Shown: positions 1 through 4,638 of the stretch, piece by piece | Layout: each line of letters begins with the position of its first letter | Position numbering within the stretch: position 1 is the first letter of the stretch | Source: Clostridia bacterium | GTDB lineage: Bacteria > Bacillota > Clostridia > Oscillospirales > Butyricicoccaceae | NCBI GenBank assembly: GCA_017556565.1 | Contig: JAFYMQ010000109.1 | Location: forward strand, 1-6,359 | Direction of reading: 5' to 3' | Length of the DNA: 6,359 nucleotides | Translations under genes and position numbers: made by a program | The notes under the pieces: generated by a model | What the model was told of the DNA's origin: nothing | What the model saw: the letters and a program-made list of their open reading frames with translations, nothing else | Databases searched by the model: none

Positions 1-575
1 ATCAGAGCCATCACCGAGAAGCTGTAGAATGTAGCCGACAGCGGGTTGCAGTTTTTGAGCATCTTAATCTTGGTTACCACGTTGTAGGCGCTGTAGGCAA
101 GACCCGACGCAAGGCCCAGCAGGGTACCCAACAGGCTGAATCTTGCGCCTGCGATCAGTCCCGAGACGAGCACGCTTCCGCCGATGACCAGCACTACGGC
201 AACGGCTTTGCGGAGGTTGAACTTTTCGCCCAGAAAGGCTACCGAATAGGCCATAACAAACACGGGCGCGGTGTACATCAGCACCACGGCGGTGGACACC
301 GATGAGTGGCCGATGGCGGCAAAATACAAGGTCGCCGTTCCGAATACGGCGGCGCCGCTGAGTGCAAACATAAACAGCTGAGAGAGGCTGACGCGGAATG
401 CAGACTTATCCCGCAGGAACAGATACACGCCCATGCCGACTGCCGAGACTACACTGCGCATGCAGGTCATCTGCACGGGTGTGAAGCCGTAGGGCGACAG
501 CAGGTTGACGAATATGCCCGAGGTTCCCCAGCATATGCCCGCAAGCACGATATATAGCAAAGCCGATTTTTTCAT
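1..575 (-). CDS. EamA-family (DMT superfamily) membrane transporter, partial
   Basis: Reading leftward from an ATG at 575-573, 191 complete codons stay open to the window edge, so the C-terminal third is missing (the family is usually about 290-300 aa). The start follows a good GGGGAGG ribosome binding site at 583-589. The protein is a chain of hydrophobic segments: about residues 5-25 (containing CWGTSG), 36-54, 66-86, 92-115, 122-142 and 149-167. The first EamA repeat ends with the typical STAVVLMYTAPVFV stretch followed by FLGEKF (114-119). A second repeat begins near residue 149 with LGTLLGLASGLAYSAYN. EamA/DMT proteins are inner-membrane exporters or importers of small metabolites; the substrate cannot be read from sequence. 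It is divergent from the lipoprotein gene at 736 and has its own promoter. Family assignment is firm, function is open. Confidence 0.88.
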   Translation of the reverse strand, partial: MKKSALLYIVLAGICWGTSGIFVNLLSPYGFTPVQMTCMRSVVSAVGMGVYLFLRDKSAFRVSLSQLFMFALSGAAVFGTATLYFAAIGHSSVSTAVVLMYTAPVFVMAYSVAFLGEKFNLRKAVAVVLVIGGSVLVSGLIAGARFSLLGTLLGLASGLAYSAYNVVTKIKMLKNCNPLSATFYSFSVMAL

Positions 576-608
576 GATTTTTCCTCCCCTGTTTGGGCTA
601 CGGGAGAT

Positions 609-637
609 AATATAGCACAAATATACGGAAATGTAAA
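609..637 (-). promoter_or_regulatory. Promoter of the EamA transporter gene
   Basis: On the minus strand a -35 box TTTACA (637-632) and a -10 box TATATT (614-609) are separated by exactly 17 bp. They lie about 35 bp upstream of the ATG at 575 and fit a sigma-A promoter. Confidence 0.6.
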
Positions 638-657
638 TCAATAAAAGTGGGTTTTGC

Positions 658-686
658 TTGCGGTTTTTCCGTGGGCGATGTATAAT
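658..686 (+). promoter_or_regulatory. Promoter of the KPVIYLYPE lipoprotein gene
   Basis: A perfect -10 box TATAAT (681-686) lies 17 bp after a weak -35 box TTGCGG (658-663). It is upstream of the AAGGAGG ribosome binding site (721-727) and the ATG at 736. A second TATAAA at 692-697 could be an alternative -10. This promoter and that of the transporter are back-to-back in a 160-bp gap. Confidence 0.5.
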
Positions 687-735
687 AATGGTATAAATAC
701 AGACGCAAGCCAAAAAACAACAAGGAGGTATTTGT

Positions 736-1362
736 ATGAAAAAGTTGACCGCGCTGATATTGGTGCTGATGTGTCTTGTGACACTGTGTGCATGCCGCAC
801 AACATCCCAACCGTCCACATCTGCCAAGCCTGTTATCTATCTCTATCCCGAAACCGCGACTCAGGTGACCGTGACACTTGATTATAACGGTCGACTGACC
901 AGCACCTACCCTGCTTATGGCAATGGCTGGACTGTAGCGTCGCAGCCCGACGGCACGCTGACAGATGCTTCCGGCCGTGAATATTATTGTCTGTTCTGGG
1001 AAGGCGAAAGCTATGTAGACTACGATCTGTCCACCGGCTTTTGCGTCAAAGGCGAGGACACGGCGGCATTTTTGGAAGACGCGCTCAAAAAGCTGGGGCT
1101 CACCGACAAGGAAGCCAATGAGTTTATCATCTACTGGTTGCCCAGAATGGAAATCAACGAGTATAATGTGATCTCTTTTCAGCAGGAGATTTATACCGAC
1201 AACGCGGCTTTGACCATAACACCCGCGCCCGACAGTATACTGCGTGTATTTATGGCGTGGAAGGCTGCGGATGAGCCTGTTGACATCAAGGCGCAGGAGC
1301 TGCAGGGATTCAAGCGCACCGGCTTTACCGTCGTTGAATGGGGCGGCGCTGAGATACGCTGA
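736..1362 (+). CDS. Putative lipoprotein with KPVIYLYPE motif, function unknown
   Basis: A 208-aa protein starting at ATG 736, 8 nt after a strong AAGGAGG site. Residues 1-16 form a signal peptide (positive MKK, then a hydrophobic core), followed by the lipobox LCAC, so Cys20 is the likely lipidated residue and the mature protein would sit on the outer face of the membrane. After a short Ser/Thr-rich linker comes KPVIYLYPE (31-39), then a beta-rich region with YNGRLTSTYPAYGNGW (50-65), REYYCLFWEG (81-90), GLTDKEANEFIIYWLPRME (121-139) and PDSILRVFMA (165-174). I recognise this set of motifs from uncharacterised exported proteins of Firmicutes and some other bacteria; I know of no assigned function. 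It is monocistronic: its own promoter lies upstream and a strong terminator follows at 1388-1430. Confidence 0.85.
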   Translation: MKKLTALILVLMCLVTLCACRTTSQPSTSAKPVIYLYPETATQVTVTLDYNGRLTSTYPAYGNGWTVASQPDGTLTDASGREYYCLFWEGESYVDYDLSTGFCVKGEDTAAFLEDALKKLGLTDKEANEFIIYWLPRMEINEYNVISFQQEIYTDNAALTITPAPDSILRVFMAWKAADEPVDIKAQELQGFKRTGFTVVEWGGAEIR

Positions 1363-1387
1363 AAAGAAAAAAGGCATCAAATGACAT

Positions 1388-1430
1388 AACCCGAGCAATA
1401 TCATCGAAGATATTGCTCGGGTTTGATTTT
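1388..1430 (+). terminator. Rho-independent terminator after the KPVIYLYPE lipoprotein
   Basis: A perfect 15-bp inverted repeat (1388-1402 with 1409-1423, GC-rich core CCCGAGC/GCTCGGG) with a 6-nt ATCGAA loop is followed by TTTGATTTT. It lies 25 bp after the stop codon and separates the lipoprotein gene from the promoter of the Fic cassette, which starts 10 bp later. Confidence 0.9.
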
Positions 1431-1439
1431 GCGCGAATA

Positions 1440-1468
1440 TTGACATTATTCTTTTTTCAGTATATAAT
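1440..1468 (+). promoter_or_regulatory. Consensus sigma-A promoter of the Fic toxin-antitoxin operon
   Basis: TTGACA (1440-1445) and TATAAT (1463-1468) both match consensus exactly, with a 17-bp spacer. Such a strong promoter is common where the product represses itself, which fits the helix-turn-helix domain in the first gene. The ribosome binding site GAGGTGAT (1478-1485) and ATG 1489 follow closely. Confidence 0.85.
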
Positions 1469-1488
1469 CAAAATAGCGAGGTGATAAA

Positions 1489-1860
1489 ATGGATATACTG
1501 ACCGTGCAGGATGCCAGCTTGAAGTGGGGCATTTCCGAGAGAAGAATAACCCTTCTGTGCAGTCAAGGCAGGATAAACGGTGCAGAAAAGATCGCAGGGG
1601 CGTGGCTTATGCCAAAAGACGCAAAAAAGCCCACCGACGCAAGGGTCAAGTCGGGCAAATACAAAAATTGGAGAAACAAGTCACGCAAGACATCTGCTGA
1701 TTTTGACATCAATCTGAAAAACCTGAAAGGCACGTTTGCCGTTGAGAATATGACGGTCAGTGATGAGAGTATCAAAAACCTCAGAGCTATTCACAGCGGC
1801 GAAGTCAGCTATACCGACGTGATTGAAGAACTGAAGCGAAAATATATGCAGAAGGTGTAA
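1489..1860 (+). CDS. Fic antitoxin with N-terminal HTH DNA-binding domain (VbhA-like)
   Basis: A 123-aa protein in two parts. Residues 3-45 look like a short excisionase/MerR-like helix-turn-helix: VQDASLKWGISERRITLLCSQ, then GRINGAEKIAGAWLMPKDA. A basic linker (51-68, rich in Lys and Arg) follows. The C-terminal part carries TFAVEN at 82-87, an exact match to the [S/T]xxxE[G/N] inhibitory motif of Fic proteins, and then MTVSDESIKNLRAIHSGEVS and a helical tail ending at 123. In class I Fic systems this motif sits on a separate small antitoxin (for example VbhA), and its Glu contacts an active-site Arg of the Fic protein, blocking productive ATP binding. Being first in the operon, immediately upstream of fic, supports this role. 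The helix-turn-helix suggests that it also represses the operon promoter; that is inference. The domain fusion is the notable point. Confidence 0.82.
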   Translation: MDILTVQDASLKWGISERRITLLCSQGRINGAEKIAGAWLMPKDAKKPTDARVKSGKYKNWRNKSRKTSADFDINLKNLKGTFAVENMTVSDESIKNLRAIHSGEVSYTDVIEELKRKYMQKV

Positions 1861-1862
1861 AG

Positions 1863-2465
1863 ATGTTTTCCAAATATGATGTTTATACAACCGTACAGTC
1901 CATATACTGCTATGAGGGCAGTCAGATACTGAAAAACAAGTTGAACATTAGGGATGGCAGGCTTCTCAAAACCGCAGAAGAAGAAATTACCTCAATCAAA
2001 CAAATGGAGCTTCTGAAAAATCCGATAAAAGGCAATTTTTCCAAAGCACATTTAATTAAAATACATCGGTTTATTTTTGAGGATATATACGACTTTGCCG
2101 GAAAAATCAGGCGTGAGCAAATAAGCAAAGCCGATACTCTGTTCTATCCGCCCGAGCTGATAAACCGTGAACTCGACCGCGTATTTGCTCAAATAAAAGA
2201 AAAGAATATGCTCAAAGAAACAGACGCAGAAAAGGTATTTGACGATCTGGCATACGTTATGGCTGAGCTTAATGTTATACACCCTTTCAGAGAAGGCAAC
2301 GGCAGATGTATCCGAGAGTTTATACGCCTGATGGCAAGAAAGATGGGGTATGAGATCAACTGGGGCAACGCAGACAAAGAAGAACTGCTTGAGGCATCCA
2401 TACAGTCAATAGACGACCACAAGTTACTGATAAGCGTGCTGAAAAACTGCACCAAAAAAATGTAG
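1863..2465 (+). CDS. fic: Fic family AMPylase (toxin)
   Basis: A 200-aa protein starting 2 nt after the antitoxin stop; its ribosome binding site (AAGGTG) lies inside the last codons of that gene, so the two are translationally tied. The Fic core is complete: GNFSKAHLIKIHRFIFEDIYDFAGKIR (57-83), the flap region around 84-100 ending in FYPPELI, and the catalytic loop HPFREGNGRCIREF (140-153). His140 would be the base, Glu144 is at the usual D/E position for metal and phosphate binding, and the GNGR glycines plus Arg148 and Arg151 are present. All catalytic positions are intact, so it should be active as an AMP transferase. No inhibitory [S/T]xxxE[G/N] motif was noted inside this protein, which fits class I where inhibition comes from a partner. 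Relatives such as VbhT and FicT modify GyrB/ParE; the target here is unknown. The gene is A/T-rich compared with pnp. Confidence 0.93.
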   Translation: MFSKYDVYTTVQSIYCYEGSQILKNKLNIRDGRLLKTAEEEITSIKQMELLKNPIKGNFSKAHLIKIHRFIFEDIYDFAGKIRREQISKADTLFYPPELINRELDRVFAQIKEKNMLKETDAEKVFDDLAYVMAELNVIHPFREGNGRCIREFIRLMARKMGYEINWGNADKEELLEASIQSIDDHKLLISVLKNCTKKM

Positions 2466-2470
2466 CACAA

Positions 2471-2500
2471 AAACGGCAGGGTCATCCTGCCGTTTCCTAT
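2471..2500 (+). terminator. Terminator after the Fic operon
   Basis: A 10-bp perfect stem AAACGGCAGG/CCTGCCGTTT (2471-2480 with 2486-2495) with a 5-nt loop starts 5 bp after the fic stop codon. The T tract is short (TTTCCTATT), so it may be moderate in strength. Confidence 0.7.
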
Positions 2501-2507
2501 TCAATCC

Positions 2508-2612
2508 ATCCGCGGAGCGGATACCGCAGTATGCCGCAGGCATATTTCATATTGCGAAGCAATATTTCATACGCGCAGCGTATTTCACAAATCCCGCAAG
2601 GATTTATTTCAT
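2508..2612. repeat. Array of mini-hairpins, mostly with GNA loops, joined by TTCAT linkers
   Basis: At least five short palindromes stand in a row. They are 2508-2522 (ATCCGC-GGA-GCGGAT), 2530-2544 (TATGCC-GCA-GGCATA), 2549-2565 (ATATTGC-GAA-GCAATAT), 2569-2583 (ATACGC-GCA-GCGTAT) and 2589-2605 (AAATCC-CGCAA-GGATTT). The stems differ in sequence, but four loops are GNA triloops and the fifth contains GCA. Units two to five are each followed by (A)TTTCAT or TTCAC. A weaker degenerate unit (ATAC-CGCA-GTAT, 2521-2532) lies between the first two. Different stems with conserved loops and linkers point to selection on, or copying of, structure. No open reading frame explains it. I know of similar intergenic runs in Clostridia but no assigned function. 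Confidence 0.8.
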
Positions 2613-2613
2613 T

Positions 2614-2643
2614 GAAAAACGGCGGTAGATACCGCCGTTTTTC
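2614..2643. terminator. Bidirectional terminator-like hairpin closing the mini-hairpin array
   Basis: A near-perfect palindrome: GAAAAACGGCGGT pairs with ACCGCCGTTTTTC around a short AGAT centre. The A run on the left and T run on the right make it terminator-like in both directions. It directly follows the last ATTTCAT linker. Confidence 0.7.
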
Positions 2644-2647
2644 TTCG

Positions 2648-2696
2648 CCCAGCGGAGATTCGAACACTGGACGCAGTGCGTCCAGTGTATCCGGAC
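2648..2696 (-). pseudogene. tRNA-Lys 3' fragment interrupted by a 24-nt palindrome
   Basis: Bases 2648-2665 match bases 2788-2805 of the intact tRNA-Lys gene exactly (18 of 18). After 24 extra bases (2666-2689), the next seven (2690-2696, TCCGGAC) continue the match to 2806-2812. The copy therefore carries 25 nt of the 3' part (acceptor strand and T arm) and lacks the anticodon and 5' half, so it cannot make a tRNA. The inserted bases form most of a perfect 11-bp hairpin (2664-2674 with 2678-2688). The CCA and the first acceptor bases differ from the intact gene. It could be an attachment-site remnant or a duplication relic. Confidence 0.7.
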
Positions 2697-2708
2697 CTTA
2701 TTAAATAG

Positions 2709-2725
2709 GGGTGTCCGGAGTTCGA
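2709..2725 (+). repeat. Inverted 17-nt fragment of tRNA-Lys T arm
   Basis: The 17 bases GGGTGTCCGGAGTTCGA are the exact reverse complement of 2800-2816 in the intact tRNA-Lys gene, so this piece lies in the opposite orientation. Its last 13 bases also form an inverted repeat with the neighbouring fragment once the 24-nt insert is ignored, across a 16-nt A/T-rich spacer (2697-2712). Confidence 0.7.
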
Positions 2726-2740
2726 CACATCCTGCATAAT

Positions 2741-2783
2741 CAATAAAAGAAGCGATGTGTATCACACATCGCTTCTTTTATTG
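2741..2783 (-). terminator. Terminator of the tRNA operon
   Basis: A perfect 20-bp stem (2741-2760 with 2764-2783) with a 3-nt loop ends in TTCTTTTATTG on the minus strand, directly after tRNA-Lys. The stem begins inside the encoded CCA of the tRNA (2782-2784). The A/T-rich ends make it terminator-like in both directions. Confidence 0.85.
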
Positions 2784-2857
2784 GTGACCCAGCGGAGATT
2801 CGAACTCCGGACACCCTGCTTAAAAGGCAGGTGCTCTGCCGACTGAGCTACTGGGTC
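2782..2857 (-). tRNA. trnK: tRNA-Lys (anticodon TTT)
   Basis: A full cloverleaf reads on the minus strand: acceptor GACCCAG/CTGGGTC, D stem GCTC/GAGC, anticodon stem CCTGC/GCAGG with loop CTTTTAA, T stem CGGAG/CTCCG with TTCGAAT. The discriminator is A and CCA is encoded at 2782-2784. The anticodon TTT reads AAA and AAG. It is the last gene of the leftward tRNA operon, 18 bp after the embedded lipoprotein gene. Confidence 0.97.
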
Positions 2858-2875
2858 GTTTTTACTTCCTGAGAG

Positions 2876-3181
2876 CTACTGTTTGAAAAATTGGATATAG
2901 TCGATGAAGATCGAGTCGCCGGACTTTTCAAAACTATGCTCGGATTTGAGACTTCCTACCGTGACGGTCAGTGTGTCTCCGCTAACCTTGTAGGTGCCGC
3001 GGGTTTCTATCCCGGCAACCGAGATGATAACCCCGTCACCGCTGAAGGTATAGCTTGTAGCAACGCCGAGGCCGACTTCGGCAACATAAGTTCCCGAAAG
3101 CTTACCTCCGCAGGCGCACAGGACAGAGACAGTTATGACCGCTGCCAAGCTCAGACAAATGAGCCTTGCCGCATTCTTCAT
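2876..3181 (-). CDS. Small putative lipoprotein embedded in a tRNA operon
   Basis: A 101-aa protein. I choose the ATG at 3181-3179 because a GGGAGGG ribosome binding site lies at 3193-3187 and the signal peptide begins there; a longer reading up to 3382 would only translate tRNA-Gln and tRNA-His. Residues 1-20 form a signal peptide (MKNAARL, then a hydrophobic core). The lipobox LCAC makes Cys24 the lipidated residue. The mature part, from GGKLSGTY (25-32), is beta-rich with repeated short motifs: YTFSGDGVI (44-52), RGTYKVSGDTLTVTV (61-75), SFEKSGDSIFID (83-94). This resembles small lipocalin-like or DUF-type lipoproteins of Firmicutes; function is unknown. It starts 20 bp after the CCA of tRNA-Gln and ends 18 bp before tRNA-Lys, with no room for its own promoter outside the tRNA-Gln gene, so it is probably cotranscribed with the tRNAs. 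Confidence 0.82.
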   Translation of the reverse strand: MKNAARLICLSLAAVITVSVLCACGGKLSGTYVAEVGLGVATSYTFSGDGVIISVAGIETRGTYKVSGDTLTVTVGSLKSEHSFEKSGDSIFIDYIQFFKQ

Positions 3182-3201
3182 AGCTTCCCTCCCAAAGAAA
3201 A

Positions 3202-3276
3202 TGGCTGGGGTAGCTGGATTTGAACCAGCGAATGTCGGCGTCAAAGACCGATGCCTTACCGCTTGGCGATACCCCA
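3202..3276 (-). tRNA. trnQ: tRNA-Gln (anticodon TTG)
   Basis: Minus-strand cloverleaf: acceptor TGGGGTA/TACCCCA, 3-bp D stem GCC/GGC, anticodon stem TCGGT/GCCGA with loop CTTTGAC, T stem GCTGG/CCAGC with TTCAAAT, discriminator G, encoded CCA at 3202-3204. The U1-A72 first pair is typical of tRNA-Gln. The mRNA start region of the lipoprotein follows directly. Confidence 0.96.
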
Positions 3277-3339
3277 ACATAGACTGCCCGGGATTGTCTG
3301 CCTCTGGCCGACCTTTCAGCTTATCGCTAAAGAAAAAAA

Positions 3340-3417
3340 TGGGGTGGATGACCGGATTCGAACCGGCGACCTCCAGAGCCACAATCTGGCGCTCTAACCA
3401 ACTGAACTACATCCACC
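3340..3417 (-). tRNA. trnH: tRNA-His (anticodon GTG)
   Basis: Minus-strand cloverleaf with acceptor GTGGATG/CATCCAC plus the extra 5' G (base 3417) facing C73 (3343), the identity feature of tRNA-His. Anticodon stem CCAGA/TCTGG with loop TTGTGGC, T stem GCCGG/CCGGT, encoded CCA at 3340-3342. A 63-bp spacer separates it from tRNA-Gln. Confidence 0.97.
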
Positions 3418-3433
3418 ATAAAATGACCTAAAA

Positions 3434-3510
3434 TGGCGCGCCCGGAGAGACTCGAACTCCCAACCTACTGCTTAGAAGGCAGTTGCTCTATCCTGCTGAG
3501 CTACGGGCGC
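3434..3510 (-). tRNA. trnR: tRNA-Arg (anticodon TCT)
   Basis: Minus-strand cloverleaf: acceptor GCGCCCG/CGGGCGC, D stem GCTC/GAGC, anticodon stem ACTGC/GCAGT with loop CTTCTAA, T stem GGGAG/CTCTC with TTCGAGT, discriminator G, encoded CCA at 3434-3436. It reads AGA and AGG. It lies 16 bp upstream of tRNA-His. Confidence 0.97.
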
Positions 3511-3569
3511 ATAATAGGCCTACTATTCAGCTTATCCCCTCGGGGCTTCTCAAAATGCATGCTGCGTTT

Positions 3570-3643
3570 TGGAGCAGGTGATGGGAATCGAACCCACGTG
3601 TTCAGCTTGGAAGGCTGACATTCTACCATTGAACTACACCTGC
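3570..3643 (-). tRNA. trnG: tRNA-Gly (anticodon TCC)
   Basis: Minus-strand cloverleaf: acceptor GCAGGTG/CACCTGC, anticodon stem TCAGC/GCTGA with loop CTTCCAA, T loop TTCGATT, discriminator T(U), encoded CCA at 3570-3572. It is the first gene of the operon. The 59-bp spacer to tRNA-Arg holds a CCCC-GA-GGGG mini-hairpin and an 11-nt sequence (3526-3536) repeated in the His-Gln spacer (3315-3325). Confidence 0.97.
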
Positions 3644-3673
3644 ATAAGCATAGTTTTCCAAATCAGCTTTTTG

Positions 3674-3702
3674 ATTTTAACATATACATTCTGTTTTGTC
3701 AA
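3674..3702 (-). promoter_or_regulatory. Promoter of the tRNA operon
   Basis: On the minus strand TTGACA (3702-3697) and TAAAAT (3679-3674) are separated by 17 bp, with the -10 about 30 bp before tRNA-Gly. This is the only strong promoter I see for the whole leftward cluster including the lipoprotein gene and tRNA-Lys. Confidence 0.85.
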
Positions 3703-3720
3703 CAATTTTTATTATAAGTA

Positions 3721-3765
3721 TTGCATTTTTCTCAATCGTGTTATATCATATATCATAATGTAACA
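3721..3765 (+). promoter_or_regulatory. Promoter and candidate operator of the DeoR-family gene
   Basis: TTGCAT (3721-3726) and TATCAT (3744-3749) are 17 bp apart. Overlapping and following the -10 is an imperfect 27-bp palindrome (3739-3765) with TGTTA/TAACA ends and a tandem ATATCAT repeat (3743-3756) at its centre. DeoR-type proteins often repress themselves, so this could be the operator; that is inference. Confidence 0.45.
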
Positions 3766-3791
3766 TTTTTTAAGATGGGTAGTGTGCTTTT

Positions 3792-4565
3792 ATGAGCAAT
3801 CAGAGACGTACCAAGATAAAAGACTATATAGACAGCCGCGGCGAAGCAACCGTTGCCGAGCTTCTCAACCTGTGCGGCGGCTGCTCCAACATGACACTGT
3901 GGCGCGACCTCAAGCAGCTTGAGGAGGAGGGCAGCATCCGCCGTACACGCGGCGGCGCTATCTCGCTGCGTCTTATCCAGCCCGACACCGAGGGCCTGTA
4001 TATCCGCCGCTCCAGAGAGAACATCAACGCCAAGCGCGCCATTGCACGCACCGCGGTCAAATACGTCACATCGGGACACGCCATATTCTTTGATGCGGGC
4101 AGTACGGTGATGGAGCTTGCGCGGCTTTTGTCCGACGAGCATTTTACCGTTATCACCAGCGGCGCAAACATCGCCATCGAGCTGTCCCAGCTGCGCTCCT
4201 GCAACGCTATCTGCGTAGGCGGTCAGCTGAGCGCCAATACCCTGTCATTCTCGGGTCCTCATGCCGACGCATTTATCAACTCGGTCAATATTGATACCGC
4301 CGTCATGGCTACCTCGGGATTTTCCCTCAAGCACGGTTTTACATCCGGATCGTTTACCGAGCATGAGCTCAAGCGCAGCGTTATTGCCAAGGCAGAAAAG
4401 GTCATCATGCTGATGGATGCAAGCAAGCTGCAGCGCAATCTGCCCTTTACCTTTGCCACACTCAACGATATCGACATCATCATCACCGACAAGCCTCTGC
4501 CCCATGACGTGATGGAAAAATGCAGCGCAGCCAACGTAAAAGTCGTGGTTGCCGACGCAGAATAA
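3792..4565 (+). CDS. DeoR-family transcriptional regulator
   Basis: A 257-aa protein, the usual length for the family (about 250). Residues 5-57 form the N-terminal DeoR helix-turn-helix: RRTKIKDYIDSRGEATVAELL, then SNMTLWRDLKQLEEEGSIRRTRGGA with the typical MTxxRDL recognition helix (Trp37 where Arg is usual). Residues 78-235 form the DeoRC sensor domain of the ISOCOT fold: HAIFFDAGSTVMELARLL (96-113), VITSGANIAIEL (120-131), VGGQLSANTLSFSGP (142-156) and the ELKRSVIAKAEKVIMLMDASK stretch (192-212). Members bind phosphorylated sugars and usually repress a neighbouring sugar-use operon. Here the neighbours are tRNAs and rpsO, so the target is not visible. The ribosome binding site before ATG 3792 is weak (around GATGGG), but the N-terminus fits the family well. 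Confidence 0.92.
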   Translation: MSNQRRTKIKDYIDSRGEATVAELLNLCGGCSNMTLWRDLKQLEEEGSIRRTRGGAISLRLIQPDTEGLYIRRSRENINAKRAIARTAVKYVTSGHAIFFDAGSTVMELARLLSDEHFTVITSGANIAIELSQLRSCNAICVGGQLSANTLSFSGPHADAFINSVNIDTAVMATSGFSLKHGFTSGSFTEHELKRSVIAKAEKVIMLMDASKLQRNLPFTFATLNDIDIIITDKPLPHDVMEKCSAANVKVVVADAE

Positions 4566-4638
4566 GGCCGACGATATATTTTATGCGCTGATTTGCACAT
4601 TATTTCTTATATTTTTGCCGTTTGGTGCAAAAAATGTA
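4566..4638. other. Intergenic region between the DeoR-type gene and the rpsO promoter
   Basis: A/T-rich stretch without a clear terminator for the upstream gene. A 7-bp inverted repeat TTTGCAC/GTGCAAA (4592-4598 with 4625-4631) ends 7 bp before the rpsO -35 box and could be a weak structure or binding site. Confidence 0.35.

Noticed and set aside
306..557. 83-aa open frame on the plus strand
   Set aside because: It is antisense to the EamA transporter, whose reading frame is clear and continuous on the minus strand.
598..1446. 282-aa open frame on the minus strand across the lipoprotein gene
   Set aside because: It is antisense to the lipoprotein gene, has no ribosome binding site, and reads through a terminator hairpin and the promoter of the next operon.
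2496..2645. CRISPR array
   Set aside because: The units are palindromes with a short common linker of 5-7 nt, not repeats of 24-40 nt with unique spacers of similar length, and no cas gene is present.
3182..3382. N-terminal extension of the small lipoprotein (start at 3382)
   Set aside because: The extension translates tRNA-Gln and part of tRNA-His. The signal peptide and ribosome binding site place the start at 3181.
3511..3569. Promoter or terminator in the Gly-Arg tRNA spacer
   Set aside because: The CCCC-GA-GGGG hairpin has no T tract on the minus strand and no pair of -35/-10 boxes was found; it is treated as a processing spacer.
3135..3763. Plus-strand small open frames containing strings such as GVAGFEPA, ARPERLELPTYC and GDGNRTH
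   Set aside because: These are reverse translations of the tRNA genes, a well-known source of false protein annotations.
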